64,000 nucleotides of DNA, from positions 682,001-746,000 of the forward strand of contig OY970294.1 of the NCBI GenBank assembly GCA_963716125.1, read 5' to 3'. Origin of the DNA: Acidiluteibacter sp963716125. GTDB taxonomy: Bacteria > Bacteroidota > Bacteroidia > Flavobacteriales_E > Vicingaceae. The notes under the pieces were generated by a model that was not told the DNA's origin, did no database searches, and saw only the letters and a list, made by a program, of their open reading frames with translations. The position numbers were made by a program, and so were the translations under genes. Of this stretch, positions 18,854 to 25,579 are shown piece after piece; within the stretch, counting starts at the first letter, position 1; the number at the start of each line of letters is the position of its first letter.

Positions 18854-19897
18854 TTAATTTTTATAATTAGACGTAACTATCCCCGGACTTCGATACAAAT
18901 TATAACACATTGCCTCCATCAAGTTCTGAGTATGCATTTTTTCCATTCCCCTATATCTCGCCATTCCTCCGTTAAACCATCTTTTTATTCCTCCAAAAGT
19001 CCGCTCTACCTTAAATCTTGTTTTACCTATTAATTTATTGAATTTTTTCTCCCAATAAGTTAACGGCTTGTTTATTAATGCCTTTTTAAGAATATGATTT
19101 TTAAACTCTCTCTTTTTTAGTAGCTCCACATTTTTCTTTGATTGATAACCTTTGTCCGCTTTTAAAGGAATGCCTTTGGGTAAATCTATATTTATTGTAT
19201 CTAACACCTCTTCTAAATTGGCAATCTCGTTTGTACTTGCCGTAGTGGTTAATACTCCTATTACCATTCCTTCTTGATCTGTAGCGTGATGCTTCTTATA
19301 ACCAAAATGATACTTTCCTCTTTTTTTCAACCACGTCCCATCTTTGTCTACACTCTCTGCATACTCTTTTTTCACTTTTACTTCTTCATCAGTTCGATCT
19401 TCAGTTACCTTATGATTCGTTTTTCCTTTTGGTCGAAGTGGTGTTTCAATCACACTTGCATCCACAATAATTCCTTGCTTTACAATGATATTGTGTGCTT
19501 CTAATTGTGCATTAATTATGCGAAAAAGTTTCTCAAAGGTTTTTGTTTTCGTTAGGGCGGTCCTAAATCTACTCAAAGTACTATGGTCGGGAGCAACTTG
19601 ATCTATATTCATTCCACAAAAGTAGCTGAATGAGATACTATCATTCAACCTGTCTTCTACCTCGTAATCACTCAATCCATACCAATTTTGTAAAAGACAC
19701 ATTTTAAATAATAATAAACCGCTATAAGAGGGTTTGCCAACTACACTTTTCCCTTTAGTATAATCTGAACCTATTAGCTTTTCTATCTCATCCCAATCGA
19801 TTAATTTATTTATTTGGCCAAAAAAAGTCCTTTTTATCTTTCTTGCTCGCAAATCACAAATTGTGTCTGCCAATGTAGGTTGTTTCTGTAATTCCAT
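18854..19897 (-). CDS. IS5-family transposase
   Basis: A 347-residue DDE transposase. N-terminal DUF772-like part: SYSGLLLFKMCLLQNWYGLS and DYEVEDRLNDSISFSYFCG. Catalytic Asp lies in GIIVDASVIETP, the second Asp in PLKADKGYQSKKN, and the IS5 signature R-x3-E-x6-K in RFKVERTFGGIKRWF. It is full length with no frame break, so the element may still be active. The strand is opposite to the interrupted orfB. Confidence 0.95.
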   Translation of the reverse strand: MELQKQPTLADTICDLRARKIKRTFFGQINKLIDWDEIEKLIGSDYTKGKSVVGKPSYSGLLLFKMCLLQNWYGLSDYEVEDRLNDSISFSYFCGMNIDQVAPDHSTLSRFRTALTKTKTFEKLFRIINAQLEAHNIIVKQGIIVDASVIETPLRPKGKTNHKVTEDRTDEEVKVKKEYAESVDKDGTWLKKRGKYHFGYKKHHATDQEGMVIGVLTTTASTNEIANLEEVLDTINIDLPKGIPLKADKGYQSKKNVELLKKREFKNHILKKALINKPLTYWEKKFNKLIGKTRFKVERTFGGIKRWFNGGMARYRGMEKMHTQNLMEAMCYNLYRSPGIVTSNYKN

Positions 19898-19976
19898 GCA
19901 ATAAATATACGACTTAAATATCTATATAACAAAATATTAGGTGTTAATTTGCTAATAATTTCAACCTATTTTCCCC

Positions 19977-19989
19977 TGCAACGGTCTTA
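19977..19989 (-). repeat. Right inverted repeat of IS5-family element
   Basis: TGCAACGGTCTTA, the exact reverse complement of the left end at 18722-18734, followed by the GAT duplication at 19990-19992. Confidence 0.9.
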
Positions 19990-20114
19990 GATTGTTATCT
20001 CTTTGAAACATTAGAAGATGTTAGAAAACAAACTGATAAATGGGTAAAAGACTATAATGAAGAAAGACCTCACGATTCATTAGGAGGTATAAGTCCGTTA
20101 ATGTATAAAAAACA

Positions 20115-20165
20115 AAAACTTCTTGGCTTCAGTTCCGCTGCGCTACACTTCAGCCAAGAAGTTTT
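20115..20165. repeat. 14-bp perfect stem within the end of orfB
   Basis: AAAACTTCTTGGCT pairs with AGCCAAGAAGTTTT around a 23-base loop, inside the last 25 codons of the IS3 orfB. Its position at the end of the element suggests it shields against or stops transcription. It lacks a U-run long enough to call it a standard terminator. Confidence 0.6.
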
Positions 20166-20190
20166 AATTAATAAAAATAATTTATAATTT

Positions 20191-20219
20191 AGAACCGTAC
20201 TAAAAATGGGAAGCCTACA
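20191..20219 (-). repeat. Right terminal inverted repeat of IS3-family element
   Basis: Read from the outer end inward it is TGTAGGCTTCCC then TTAGTACGGTTC, matching the left end at 17714-17742 with one gap. TAAT (20220-20223) follows as the second target copy. Confidence 0.85.
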
Positions 20220-20284
20220 TAATGAGTCAAAAGTAATCGTCTTGAATTGATCGTCATTGCCGTTTTTGATAAAATATAATCAGA

Positions 20285-20334
20285 AAAAATAGCCATTCCC
20301 TCCCCAAGAAACTTAGGGAGAAATGGCTATTTTA
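20285..20334 (-). terminator. Terminator of the groESL operon
   Basis: AAAATAGCCATT pairs with AATGGCTATTTT, with an inner arm CTCCCCAAG/CTTAGGGAG. On the minus strand a T-run follows. It lies just past the groEL stop and, being nearly symmetric, could also stop read-through from the left. Confidence 0.85.
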
Positions 20335-20356
20335 AATTTTATAAAAATGGTGATGC

Positions 20357-21991
20357 TTACATCATTCCACCCATTCCGCCCATGCCACCTGGCATTGCTG
20401 GAGCTCCACCTTCTTCAGGTATATCTGCTATCACACATTCTGTAGTCAACAACATACTAGCAATAGATGCTGCATTTTCTAGCGCAATTCTACTTACTTT
20501 AGTAGGGTCAATTACACCTGCATCAAATAAGTTTTCATAAACTTCAGTTCTAGCATTATATCCGTAATCGCCTTTGCCTTCTCTCACTTTTTGAATCACA
20601 ATAGAACCTTCGCCACCGCAGTTAGCTACTATTTGTCTCAAAGGCTCTTCAAGCGCTCTTCTAATAATATCAATACCTGTTTTCTCATCTGCATTTTCGC
20701 CTTTCACCTTATCTAAAGCTGATAAAGCTCTAATGTATGCAACTCCACCACCTGGTACAATTCCTTCTTCTACTGCAGCTCTTGTTGCAGCCAATGCATC
20801 ATCTACTCTGTCTTTCTTCTCCTTCATTTCTACTTCAGAAGCAGCTCCAACATAAAGTACTGCTACACCGCCAGCTAATTTAGCCAAACGCTCTTGCAAT
20901 TTCTCTTTGTCGTAATCAGATGTAGTATTTTCAATTTGAGCTTTAATCTGAGAAGTACGTGCTTTGATATCTTCTTTATTACCTGCGCCATTTACAATAG
21001 TAGTATTGTCTTTGTCTATTGTAATTTTATCAGCTTCACCAAGGTAAGATAAATCAGCATTTTCTAATTTATATCCTCTTTCTTCTGAAATTACTGTACC
21101 GCCAGTTAAGATAGCAATGTCTTCTAACATTTCTTTTCTTCTATCTCCAAAACCTGGTGCTTTTACTGCAGCAATTTTCAGTGAGCCTCTAATTTTGTTT
21201 ACTACCAAAGTAGCCAAAGCTTCACCTTCTACATCTTCAGCTATAATCAATAATGGACGTCCTGACTGTGCTGACTTTTCTAAAATTGGTAACAAATCCT
21301 TTAGGTTAGATACCTTTTTATCATATATCAATACATAAGGTTTGTCTAAATCTGCTATCATTTTCTCTGTATCTGTTACAAAGTATGGTGATAAATAACC
21401 TCTGTCAAATTGCATTCCTTCAACTACTTCTACAGTAGTTTCTGTTCCTTTTGCTTCTTCAACAGTGATAACTCCTTCTTTTTTTACCTTTTTCATAGCC
21501 TCAGCAATCAACTTTCCAATTGAACTGTCATTATTGGCTGAAATAGTAGCTACTTGCTCTATTTTTTGATTGTCATCACCCACAGTTTGAGAAACTTTTT
21601 TCAACTCAGCTACTATTTCTTTCACTGCTTTGTCTATTCCTCTTTTCAAATCCATTGGATTTGCACCTGCTGCTACATTTTTTAAACCTGCAGTAATAAT
21701 TGCTTGCGCCAATATAGTTGCTGTAGTGGTTCCATCTCCTGCATCGTCAGCAGTTTTTGAAGCTACTTCTTTCAACATTTGAGCACCCATATTTTCTACG
21801 GTATTTTTAAGCTCTATTTCTTTAGCTACTGATACACCATCTTTTGTTACCGTTGGTGCGCCAAATTTCTTATCTATAATTACATTTCTTCCTTTAGGTC
21901 CCAAGGTTACTTTAACTGCATTAGCTAAAATATCTACGCCTCTTTTCAGAGCGTCGCGAGCTTCTAAATCAAATGTTATTTCCTTTGCCAT
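20357..21991 (-). CDS. groL: GroEL, chaperonin 60 kDa subunit
   Basis: Barrel-forming ATP-dependent folding chaperone. The 544 residues carry the family blocks in order: KVTLGPKGRNVIIDK (about 28-42), AGDGTTTATILAQAI (about 86-100), the apical-domain EGMQFDRGYLSPYFV, the GroEL signature AAVEEGIVPGGGVAYIRAL (about 402-420), and the glycine/methionine tail GGMGGMGGMM. It lies 18 bases after groES in the same operon. Confidence 0.98.
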   Translation of the reverse strand: MAKEITFDLEARDALKRGVDILANAVKVTLGPKGRNVIIDKKFGAPTVTKDGVSVAKEIELKNTVENMGAQMLKEVASKTADDAGDGTTTATILAQAIITAGLKNVAAGANPMDLKRGIDKAVKEIVAELKKVSQTVGDDNQKIEQVATISANNDSSIGKLIAEAMKKVKKEGVITVEEAKGTETTVEVVEGMQFDRGYLSPYFVTDTEKMIADLDKPYVLIYDKKVSNLKDLLPILEKSAQSGRPLLIIAEDVEGEALATLVVNKIRGSLKIAAVKAPGFGDRRKEMLEDIAILTGGTVISEERGYKLENADLSYLGEADKITIDKDNTTIVNGAGNKEDIKARTSQIKAQIENTTSDYDKEKLQERLAKLAGGVAVLYVGAASEVEMKEKKDRVDDALAATRAAVEEGIVPGGGVAYIRALSALDKVKGENADEKTGIDIIRRALEEPLRQIVANCGGEGSIVIQKVREGKGDYGYNARTEVYENLFDAGVIDPTKVSRIALENAASIASMLLTTECVIADIPEEGGAPAMPGGMGGMGGMM

Positions 21992-22009
21992 TTTCTTTTA
22001 ATTTTTTAA

Positions 22010-22285
22010 TTAAACTATTGCTAAAATATCAGATTCTCTCATGATTAAATATTCTTTTCCTTCTAAGGTCAACTCAGATCCAGAATACTTACCATAAAGC
22101 ACATTGTCGCCAACCTTTACAGTCATTGGCTCATCTATTTTGCCATTGCCAACTGCAATAACTTTACCTCTTTGTGGTTTTTCTTTCGCTGTGTCTGGAA
22201 TAATAATTCCTCCTGCGGTTTTTTCTTCAGCTGCAGCCGCTTCTACTAAAACGCGATCTGCAAGTGGTGTAATGTTTACTGACAT
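22010..22285 (-). CDS. groS: GroES, chaperonin 10 kDa subunit
   Basis: Co-chaperonin lid for GroEL. The 91 residues begin VNITPLADRVLVEAA, carry the mobile-loop block EEKTAGGIIIPDTAKEKPQ and end with DNVLYGKYSGSELTLEGKEY plus LIMRESDILAIV. It is the first gene of the groES-groEL operon, with about 115 bases of leader before the secG terminator hairpin. No CIRCE inverted repeat was seen. Confidence 0.98.
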   Translation of the reverse strand: MSVNITPLADRVLVEAAAAEEKTAGGIIIPDTAKEKPQRGKVIAVGNGKIDEPMTVKVGDNVLYGKYSGSELTLEGKEYLIMRESDILAIV

Positions 22286-22399
22286 ATGTATTTATTTTTT
22301 ATGTTTAAATTGATAATATTGATGAGTCACATTTTATGCCAAGCAGCTAAAAAGCATTTTTTGCTCTCAAAATGACAGTTTCAGAAAAAATTGGACAAA

Positions 22400-22436
22400 A
22401 AAAAGGTGTCAGAAATGACATTCTGACACCTTTTTA
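22400..22436 (-). terminator. Terminator after secG
   Basis: AAAAAGGTGTCAGAA pairs perfectly with TTCTGACACCTTTTT around an ATGACA loop. On the minus strand the stem is followed by a T8 run (A-run at 22397-22404). It separates the secG operon from groES. Confidence 0.9.
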
Positions 22437-22452
22437 AAAGTATTTTTATTGA

Positions 22453-22830
22453 TTACTGAGCTTCTTCGTCAGTAGTATTTTCTTGCGTTTCAGTATTTTC
22501 GTTTCCTGGAGTTGGCACATTTTCTTGCATCATAGGTGCTTGCTCTGTTGGAATGATCACTTGATTGGCTTCGTTAGTCAATTCTGATTCGTTTTTTTCT
22601 ATTACAACATTGTTTGTGTTGAAGGTTGCTGAAATTACACTCAAAACTACCAATGAAATAGCCAAAGTCCAAGTTGCTTTTTCTATAAAGTCAGTCGTTT
22701 TCCTTACGCCCATCACTTGATTGGATGATGAAAAGTTAGATGCTAACCCACCTTTAGGGTTTTGAACCAATACTACTAAGATTAGTAAAATGGCTATGAT
22801 TAAGATTAATACAGATACAATTACTCCCAT
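22453..22830 (-). CDS. secG: SecG, preprotein translocase subunit
   Basis: Small inner-membrane subunit of the SecYEG channel. The 125 residues hold two hydrophobic segments (about 5-22 and 53-72) separated by the typical SecG loop VQNPKGGLASNFSSSNQVMG. A glutamate- and asparagine-rich C-terminal tail (about 80-125) is usual in this phylum. It is the last gene of the miaB-to-secG operon, just before a strong terminator. Confidence 0.95.
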   Translation of the reverse strand: MGVIVSVLILIIAILLILVVLVQNPKGGLASNFSSSNQVMGVRKTTDFIEKATWTLAISLVVLSVISATFNTNNVVIEKNESELTNEANQVIIPTEQAPMMQENVPTPGNENTETQENTTDEEAQ

Positions 22831-22835
22831 TATTT

Positions 22836-23831
22836 CTATTTGTTAAGGTTTCCACCCAATTTATTAATTTGGTTTGCAAAATAAATCCTTTTTTCTGGAT
22901 ATTTCAAGGCTAATTTTTCATAAGCTGAAATTGCTTTATCTATCTTGCCTTGTTGAGCGTAAATTTTTGCTAATGTTTCAGTTACCAAATCATCATTTTC
23001 TTTTACACTCAATCTCGCCATATTTACTGGCGAATAAAATTCTTTTTTTGTAGTGATTTGTGGATTTTTTTCAATGAATTGTTCAATAATTTGTGTTTTT
23101 TCAGCTTTCGAGTCTAATATTTCGCTCTCCTCAATATCTTCATCTATATGATTTAACCAATCTGAAAAACTATGTGGATTTTCATTAAATCCGATGGCTA
23201 ATGGATTAGGATTTTTTTTAATTGGCTCAATTGATTCATCAGCTTTAGCTTCCTTGTGCTCTTTTTCATTTGCTTCTATGCTAAATGAACTGTAAATGGC
23301 CTCTGTAATTATTTGCTTTTCTAAATCTATTTCAAGAGAATCATTCTCTGCCGCACTGTTTTCGTCTGAAGATTTTTTTCCTGAATTTGTTTTCTGATTT
23401 AATTTATCAATTTCAAATTTTAAAAAATTATTCTGAGTGGCAGGCTCAGCTGATTTTTTATCAAGCTCTTCTACTATCTCAATTTCCTGTTCTATTTCTT
23501 CTTTAGTGGATATTACTTCTTGCTCTTCTTTATTTGCTTCATAATCAAAATTAAAAGCTAATGCTTCTTTTGGTTTTACTATATCTACCTCACGATCTAT
23601 TTTTGTAAAAATTAATTGATGTAAATGTTGTCTGTCTGCGGCATAAGCAGCAGCAATTCTCAATTGTTTTTCAAAACCAATTTCTGAAGTATTGTTTAAT
23701 GCTTTTGCCAAAAGAATTTGTGCTGATTGACAATAAGGGTATTGGTCGACAAAAAACTGCATATTTTCCACCAAATTCTCTTGTGGAGAAGCCGGTCGTT
23801 TTAATGCGTTTATAAAGTTATTTTTATTCAT
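22836..23831 (-). CDS. TPR-containing protein of unknown function
   Basis: 331 residues from the ATG at 23831, which overlaps the lptE stop as TAATG. A TTG two codons upstream is less likely. The N-terminus carries helices (VDQYPYCQSAQILLAKAL, AAAYAADRQHLHQLIF). The middle is highly acidic and probably disordered (about 85-230), and the C-terminus holds a TPR (ETLAKIYAQQGKIDKAISAY, EKLALKYPEKRIYFA). No signal peptide. It lies between lptE and secG, an order common in Bacteroidota, so an envelope-related scaffold is plausible but unproven. Confidence 0.8.
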   Translation of the reverse strand: MNKNNFINALKRPASPQENLVENMQFFVDQYPYCQSAQILLAKALNNTSEIGFEKQLRIAAAYAADRQHLHQLIFTKIDREVDIVKPKEALAFNFDYEANKEEQEVISTKEEIEQEIEIVEELDKKSAEPATQNNFLKFEIDKLNQKTNSGKKSSDENSAAENDSLEIDLEKQIITEAIYSSFSIEANEKEHKEAKADESIEPIKKNPNPLAIGFNENPHSFSDWLNHIDEDIEESEILDSKAEKTQIIEQFIEKNPQITTKKEFYSPVNMARLSVKENDDLVTETLAKIYAQQGKIDKAISAYEKLALKYPEKRIYFANQINKLGGNLNK

Positions 23832-24340
23832 TACCAATTGCTTACTGATGCATTAAAAATATCTTGAGTCAATTTTTCATTGATTTCTTCAATAAGTTGA
23901 TTTTCTACTGCTGTTAAATTTTGGGTAGAAGAAAAATCTTGAAATTGAGTAAATGATCGCTCAAAACTCTGACTTTCGTCTACTGTATTGGTAAATTTTA
24001 CATTCACCGTCATATTTAATCGTGTTTGTGCAGCAGTTTCATTTCCTTGTATCGCCAAAGGTACAGCTTCATAATTAGTTATAGAGCCTTCAAATCGTAA
24101 ATCGCCACCTTCTCTTATTAAAGTAAGGTTAGTTTGAGAGATAAAAACATCTTTTAATTTCTCCGTAAATTTTTGACTCACTGTTACTTGGGCTATAGGT
24201 GCATAGTTGGGAAACAAGGCGATAGAAACCGTTTTTACTTTTGGATCTATAGATGCTCCCGTAAACGAATAGCACGATTGCAATTGTATGGAAAGTAGTA
24301 CAATTGTTATAATTGAAAATATTTTTATTAGATTTTTCAT
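23831..24340 (-). CDS. lptE: LptE, LPS assembly lipoprotein
   Basis: Outer-membrane lipoprotein that plugs and matures the LptD barrel. 169 residues with a lipoprotein signal (SIQLQSC, Cys23) followed by YSFTGASIDPKVKTVSIALF and the LptE-like fold (SQKFTEKLKDVFISQTNL, GGDLRFEGSITNYEAVPLAI). It overlaps the sigma-54 activator gene upstream by 4 bases and the TPR gene downstream by one. LptB is encoded 22 kb away at 46604. Confidence 0.9.
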   Translation of the reverse strand: MKNLIKIFSIITIVLLSIQLQSCYSFTGASIDPKVKTVSIALFPNYAPIAQVTVSQKFTEKLKDVFISQTNLTLIREGGDLRFEGSITNYEAVPLAIQGNETAAQTRLNMTVNVKFTNTVDESQSFERSFTQFQDFSSTQNLTAVENQLIEEINEKLTQDIFNASVSNW

Positions 24341-25578
24341 GCTTCGCTAATGTCGTATTCTTTTATCTTTCTGTAAAGCGTTCTTTCAGAAATTCCCAAT
24401 TCTTTAGAAGCATTTTTTCGTTTTCCGCTGTGTTTTTTCAAAGCTCTCTTGATCAACTCTTTCTCCGTGTCGGCTATAGATAAAGTATCTTCTACTTCTT
24501 CGTGGTTCTGTTCTTCCGTTTCATAATTGTCATTTTCATCAGCATAATGTTGAATTTGCATCGGAAGCTCATCTGATTTATTAAAATCATCTCCATTGGC
24601 ATACAGTCTTTGAATAATTTGAGAAGCTTCTTTGTTATCAGCGCTAAAATTTCCATCAGAGTTTAATGCTTTGAAAACTAATTTTTTCAAATCGGTTACA
24701 TCTTTCTTCAAATCAAACAACACCTGATAGAGAATTTCTCTTTCATTCATTCCTGTTTCATTTTCAGATTTGTATAAAGCAGGTAAGGAACGGCTTTCTA
24801 TTTCAGGAAGGTAAGATTTTATGGTAAATTCATTGATCTCTTTTTCTTTTTCAATCACCGAAATTTGTTCTGTTACATTTTTTAATTGACGAACATTTCC
24901 AGGCCAACGATAATTTTCTAATAATATTTTAGCTTTTTCACTCAATTGAATAACTGGCATACTGTACTTCGCTGCAAAATCTGCGGCAAATTTTCTAAAC
25001 AATAAATGAATGTCTTCCTTTCTTTCACGCAAAGCAGGAATAAAAATAGGCACTGTATTTAATCGATAATATAAATCGTCTCTAAATTTATTATTTTTAA
25101 TGGCCTCAGGAATATCTACATTGGTAGCCGCAACAATTCTTACGTTAGTTTTTTGAGTTTTGGAAGATCCTACTTTTATAAATTCCCCTGTTTCTAATAC
25201 TCTTAAAAGTCGCACTTGAGTTTGCAATGGCAATTCAGCTACTTCATCTAAAAAAATTGTTCCACCATCTGCAACTTCAAAATAACCTTTCCTAGCTTCA
25301 TTAGCGCCTGTAAAAGAGCCTTTTTCATGTCCAAACAGTTCACTATCAATAGTTCCTTCAGGAATAGCGCCACAATTTACTGCTATGTATTTATTGTGTT
25401 TTCTTGCACTTAATTGATGTATTATTTGCGGCATAGCTTCTTTTCCAACACCACTTTCTCCACCTATTAAAACGGATAAATCAGTTGGTGCTACTTGAAT
25501 AGCAATATCTATCGATCGCATCAATAATGGTGAACTTCCTATAATTCCAAATCGTTGTTTTATTTGATCTACCGTCAT
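24337..25578 (-). CDS. Sigma-54-dependent transcriptional activator (AAA+, Fis-type)
   Basis: A 413-residue enhancer-binding protein. The AAA+ domain has Walker A GESGVGKE at 40-47, the sigma-54 contact loop GSFTGA at 87-92 (Ser for the usual Ala) and Walker B GGTIFLDE at 105-112. The C-terminus is a Fis helix-turn-helix (about 375-410: RALKKHSGKRKNASKELG, ISERTLYRKIKEYDI). There is no N-terminal receiver or PAS domain, so its signal input is not obvious; an acidic region at about 270-365 separates the two domains. It sits between miaB (1-base gap) and lptE (4-base overlap). The targets are unknown. Confidence 0.93.
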   Translation of the reverse strand: MTVDQIKQRFGIIGSSPLLMRSIDIAIQVAPTDLSVLIGGESGVGKEAMPQIIHQLSARKHNKYIAVNCGAIPEGTIDSELFGHEKGSFTGANEARKGYFEVADGGTIFLDEVAELPLQTQVRLLRVLETGEFIKVGSSKTQKTNVRIVAATNVDIPEAIKNNKFRDDLYYRLNTVPIFIPALRERKEDIHLLFRKFAADFAAKYSMPVIQLSEKAKILLENYRWPGNVRQLKNVTEQISVIEKEKEINEFTIKSYLPEIESRSLPALYKSENETGMNEREILYQVLFDLKKDVTDLKKLVFKALNSDGNFSADNKEASQIIQRLYANGDDFNKSDELPMQIQHYADENDNYETEEQNHEEVEDTLSIADTEKELIKRALKKHSGKRKNASKELGISERTLYRKIKEYDISEA

Positions 25579-25579
25579 C

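Larger units (their letters stand above)
18722..19989 (-). mobile_element. IS5-family insertion sequence, intact (1268 bp)
   Basis: It is bounded by perfect 13-base inverted repeats TAAGACCGTTGCA (18722-18734 and, inverted, 19977-19989) and flanked by a 3-bp GAT duplication. It encodes one transposase on the minus strand. It inserted into orfB of an IS3-family element that already sat in the metallopeptidase gene, so the relative order of the two events is clear. No decay of the ends or frame is visible. Confidence 0.93.
18038..20187 (+). pseudogene. IS3-family transposase OrfB, interrupted by an IS5-family element
   Basis: The orfB frame is open from the slippery site, reading LAPCHKREIVNELKTIYP, and runs to GVLD at 18719-18721. 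It then hits a stop created by the inner insertion. The integrase core holds the DDE residues: Asp in TWSIDFVHDV, Asp in IRMDNGPEF, and Glu in QNAFIERFNKSF. After the inner element the frame resumes at 19993 as CYLFETLEDVRKQTDKW, then DYNEERPHDSLGGISPLMY, the normal IS3 tail, and stops at 20185-20187. The catalytic residues survive, but the C-terminal 60 or so residues are separated, so the transposase is probably inactive. Confidence 0.9.
17714..20219 (+). mobile_element. IS3-family insertion sequence (about 1235 bp, itself interrupted)
   Basis: The element begins TGTAAGCTCCCCC and ends with the inverted partner, which reads from the right end as TGTAGGCTTCCC. Both ends continue to TTAGTAC-GTT, with one gap. 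TG...CA ends and a 4-bp TAAT duplication fit the IS3 family. It carries orfA, an A AAA AAG frameshift site and orfB. Its current length is 2506 bases; subtracting the inner 1268-base element and its 3-base duplication leaves 1235 bases, a normal IS3 size. It interrupts the C-terminal sorting domain of the metallopeptidase gene. Confidence 0.92.
13296..20250 (+). pseudogene. T9SS-exported zinc-metallopeptidase/beta-helix protein, broken by one frameshift and a nested insertion
   Basis: Coding parts are 13296-17713 and 20224-20250; 17714-20219 is an insertion and 20220-20223 its target duplication. Rebuilt, it is about 1481 residues. In order: signal peptide; beta domains; a carboxypeptidase-regulatory-like region (about 225-300); a gluzincin-like site with HEVGH at 417-421 and EGFADAF from Glu455; a low-complexity beta-helix-like region (about 690-1120); and a type A T9SS sorting domain (RFKIYPNPSKGLINIESD to SPGLYFLNVITN). 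Near 16044 the A-run is one base short: the first frame ends at 16049, but the next frame reads on from ISYAYKGFNDRQIYGGGG without a stop. After the insertion the native end resumes as ESKVIVLN then TGA; the interrupted copy ends CKLPQN instead. Substrate unknown. Probably cotranscribed with the lipoprotein upstream. Confidence 0.85.

Noticed and set aside
19274..19504. 76-residue plus-strand frame within the IS5-family transposase
   Set aside because: Shadow of the transposase on the other strand, with no features of its own.
22327..22343. Sigma-54-like promoter before groES (TTGGCATAAAATGTGA on the minus strand)
   Set aside because: The -24 half is good, but the -12 half lacks the required GC at the right spacing. 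Too weak to call.
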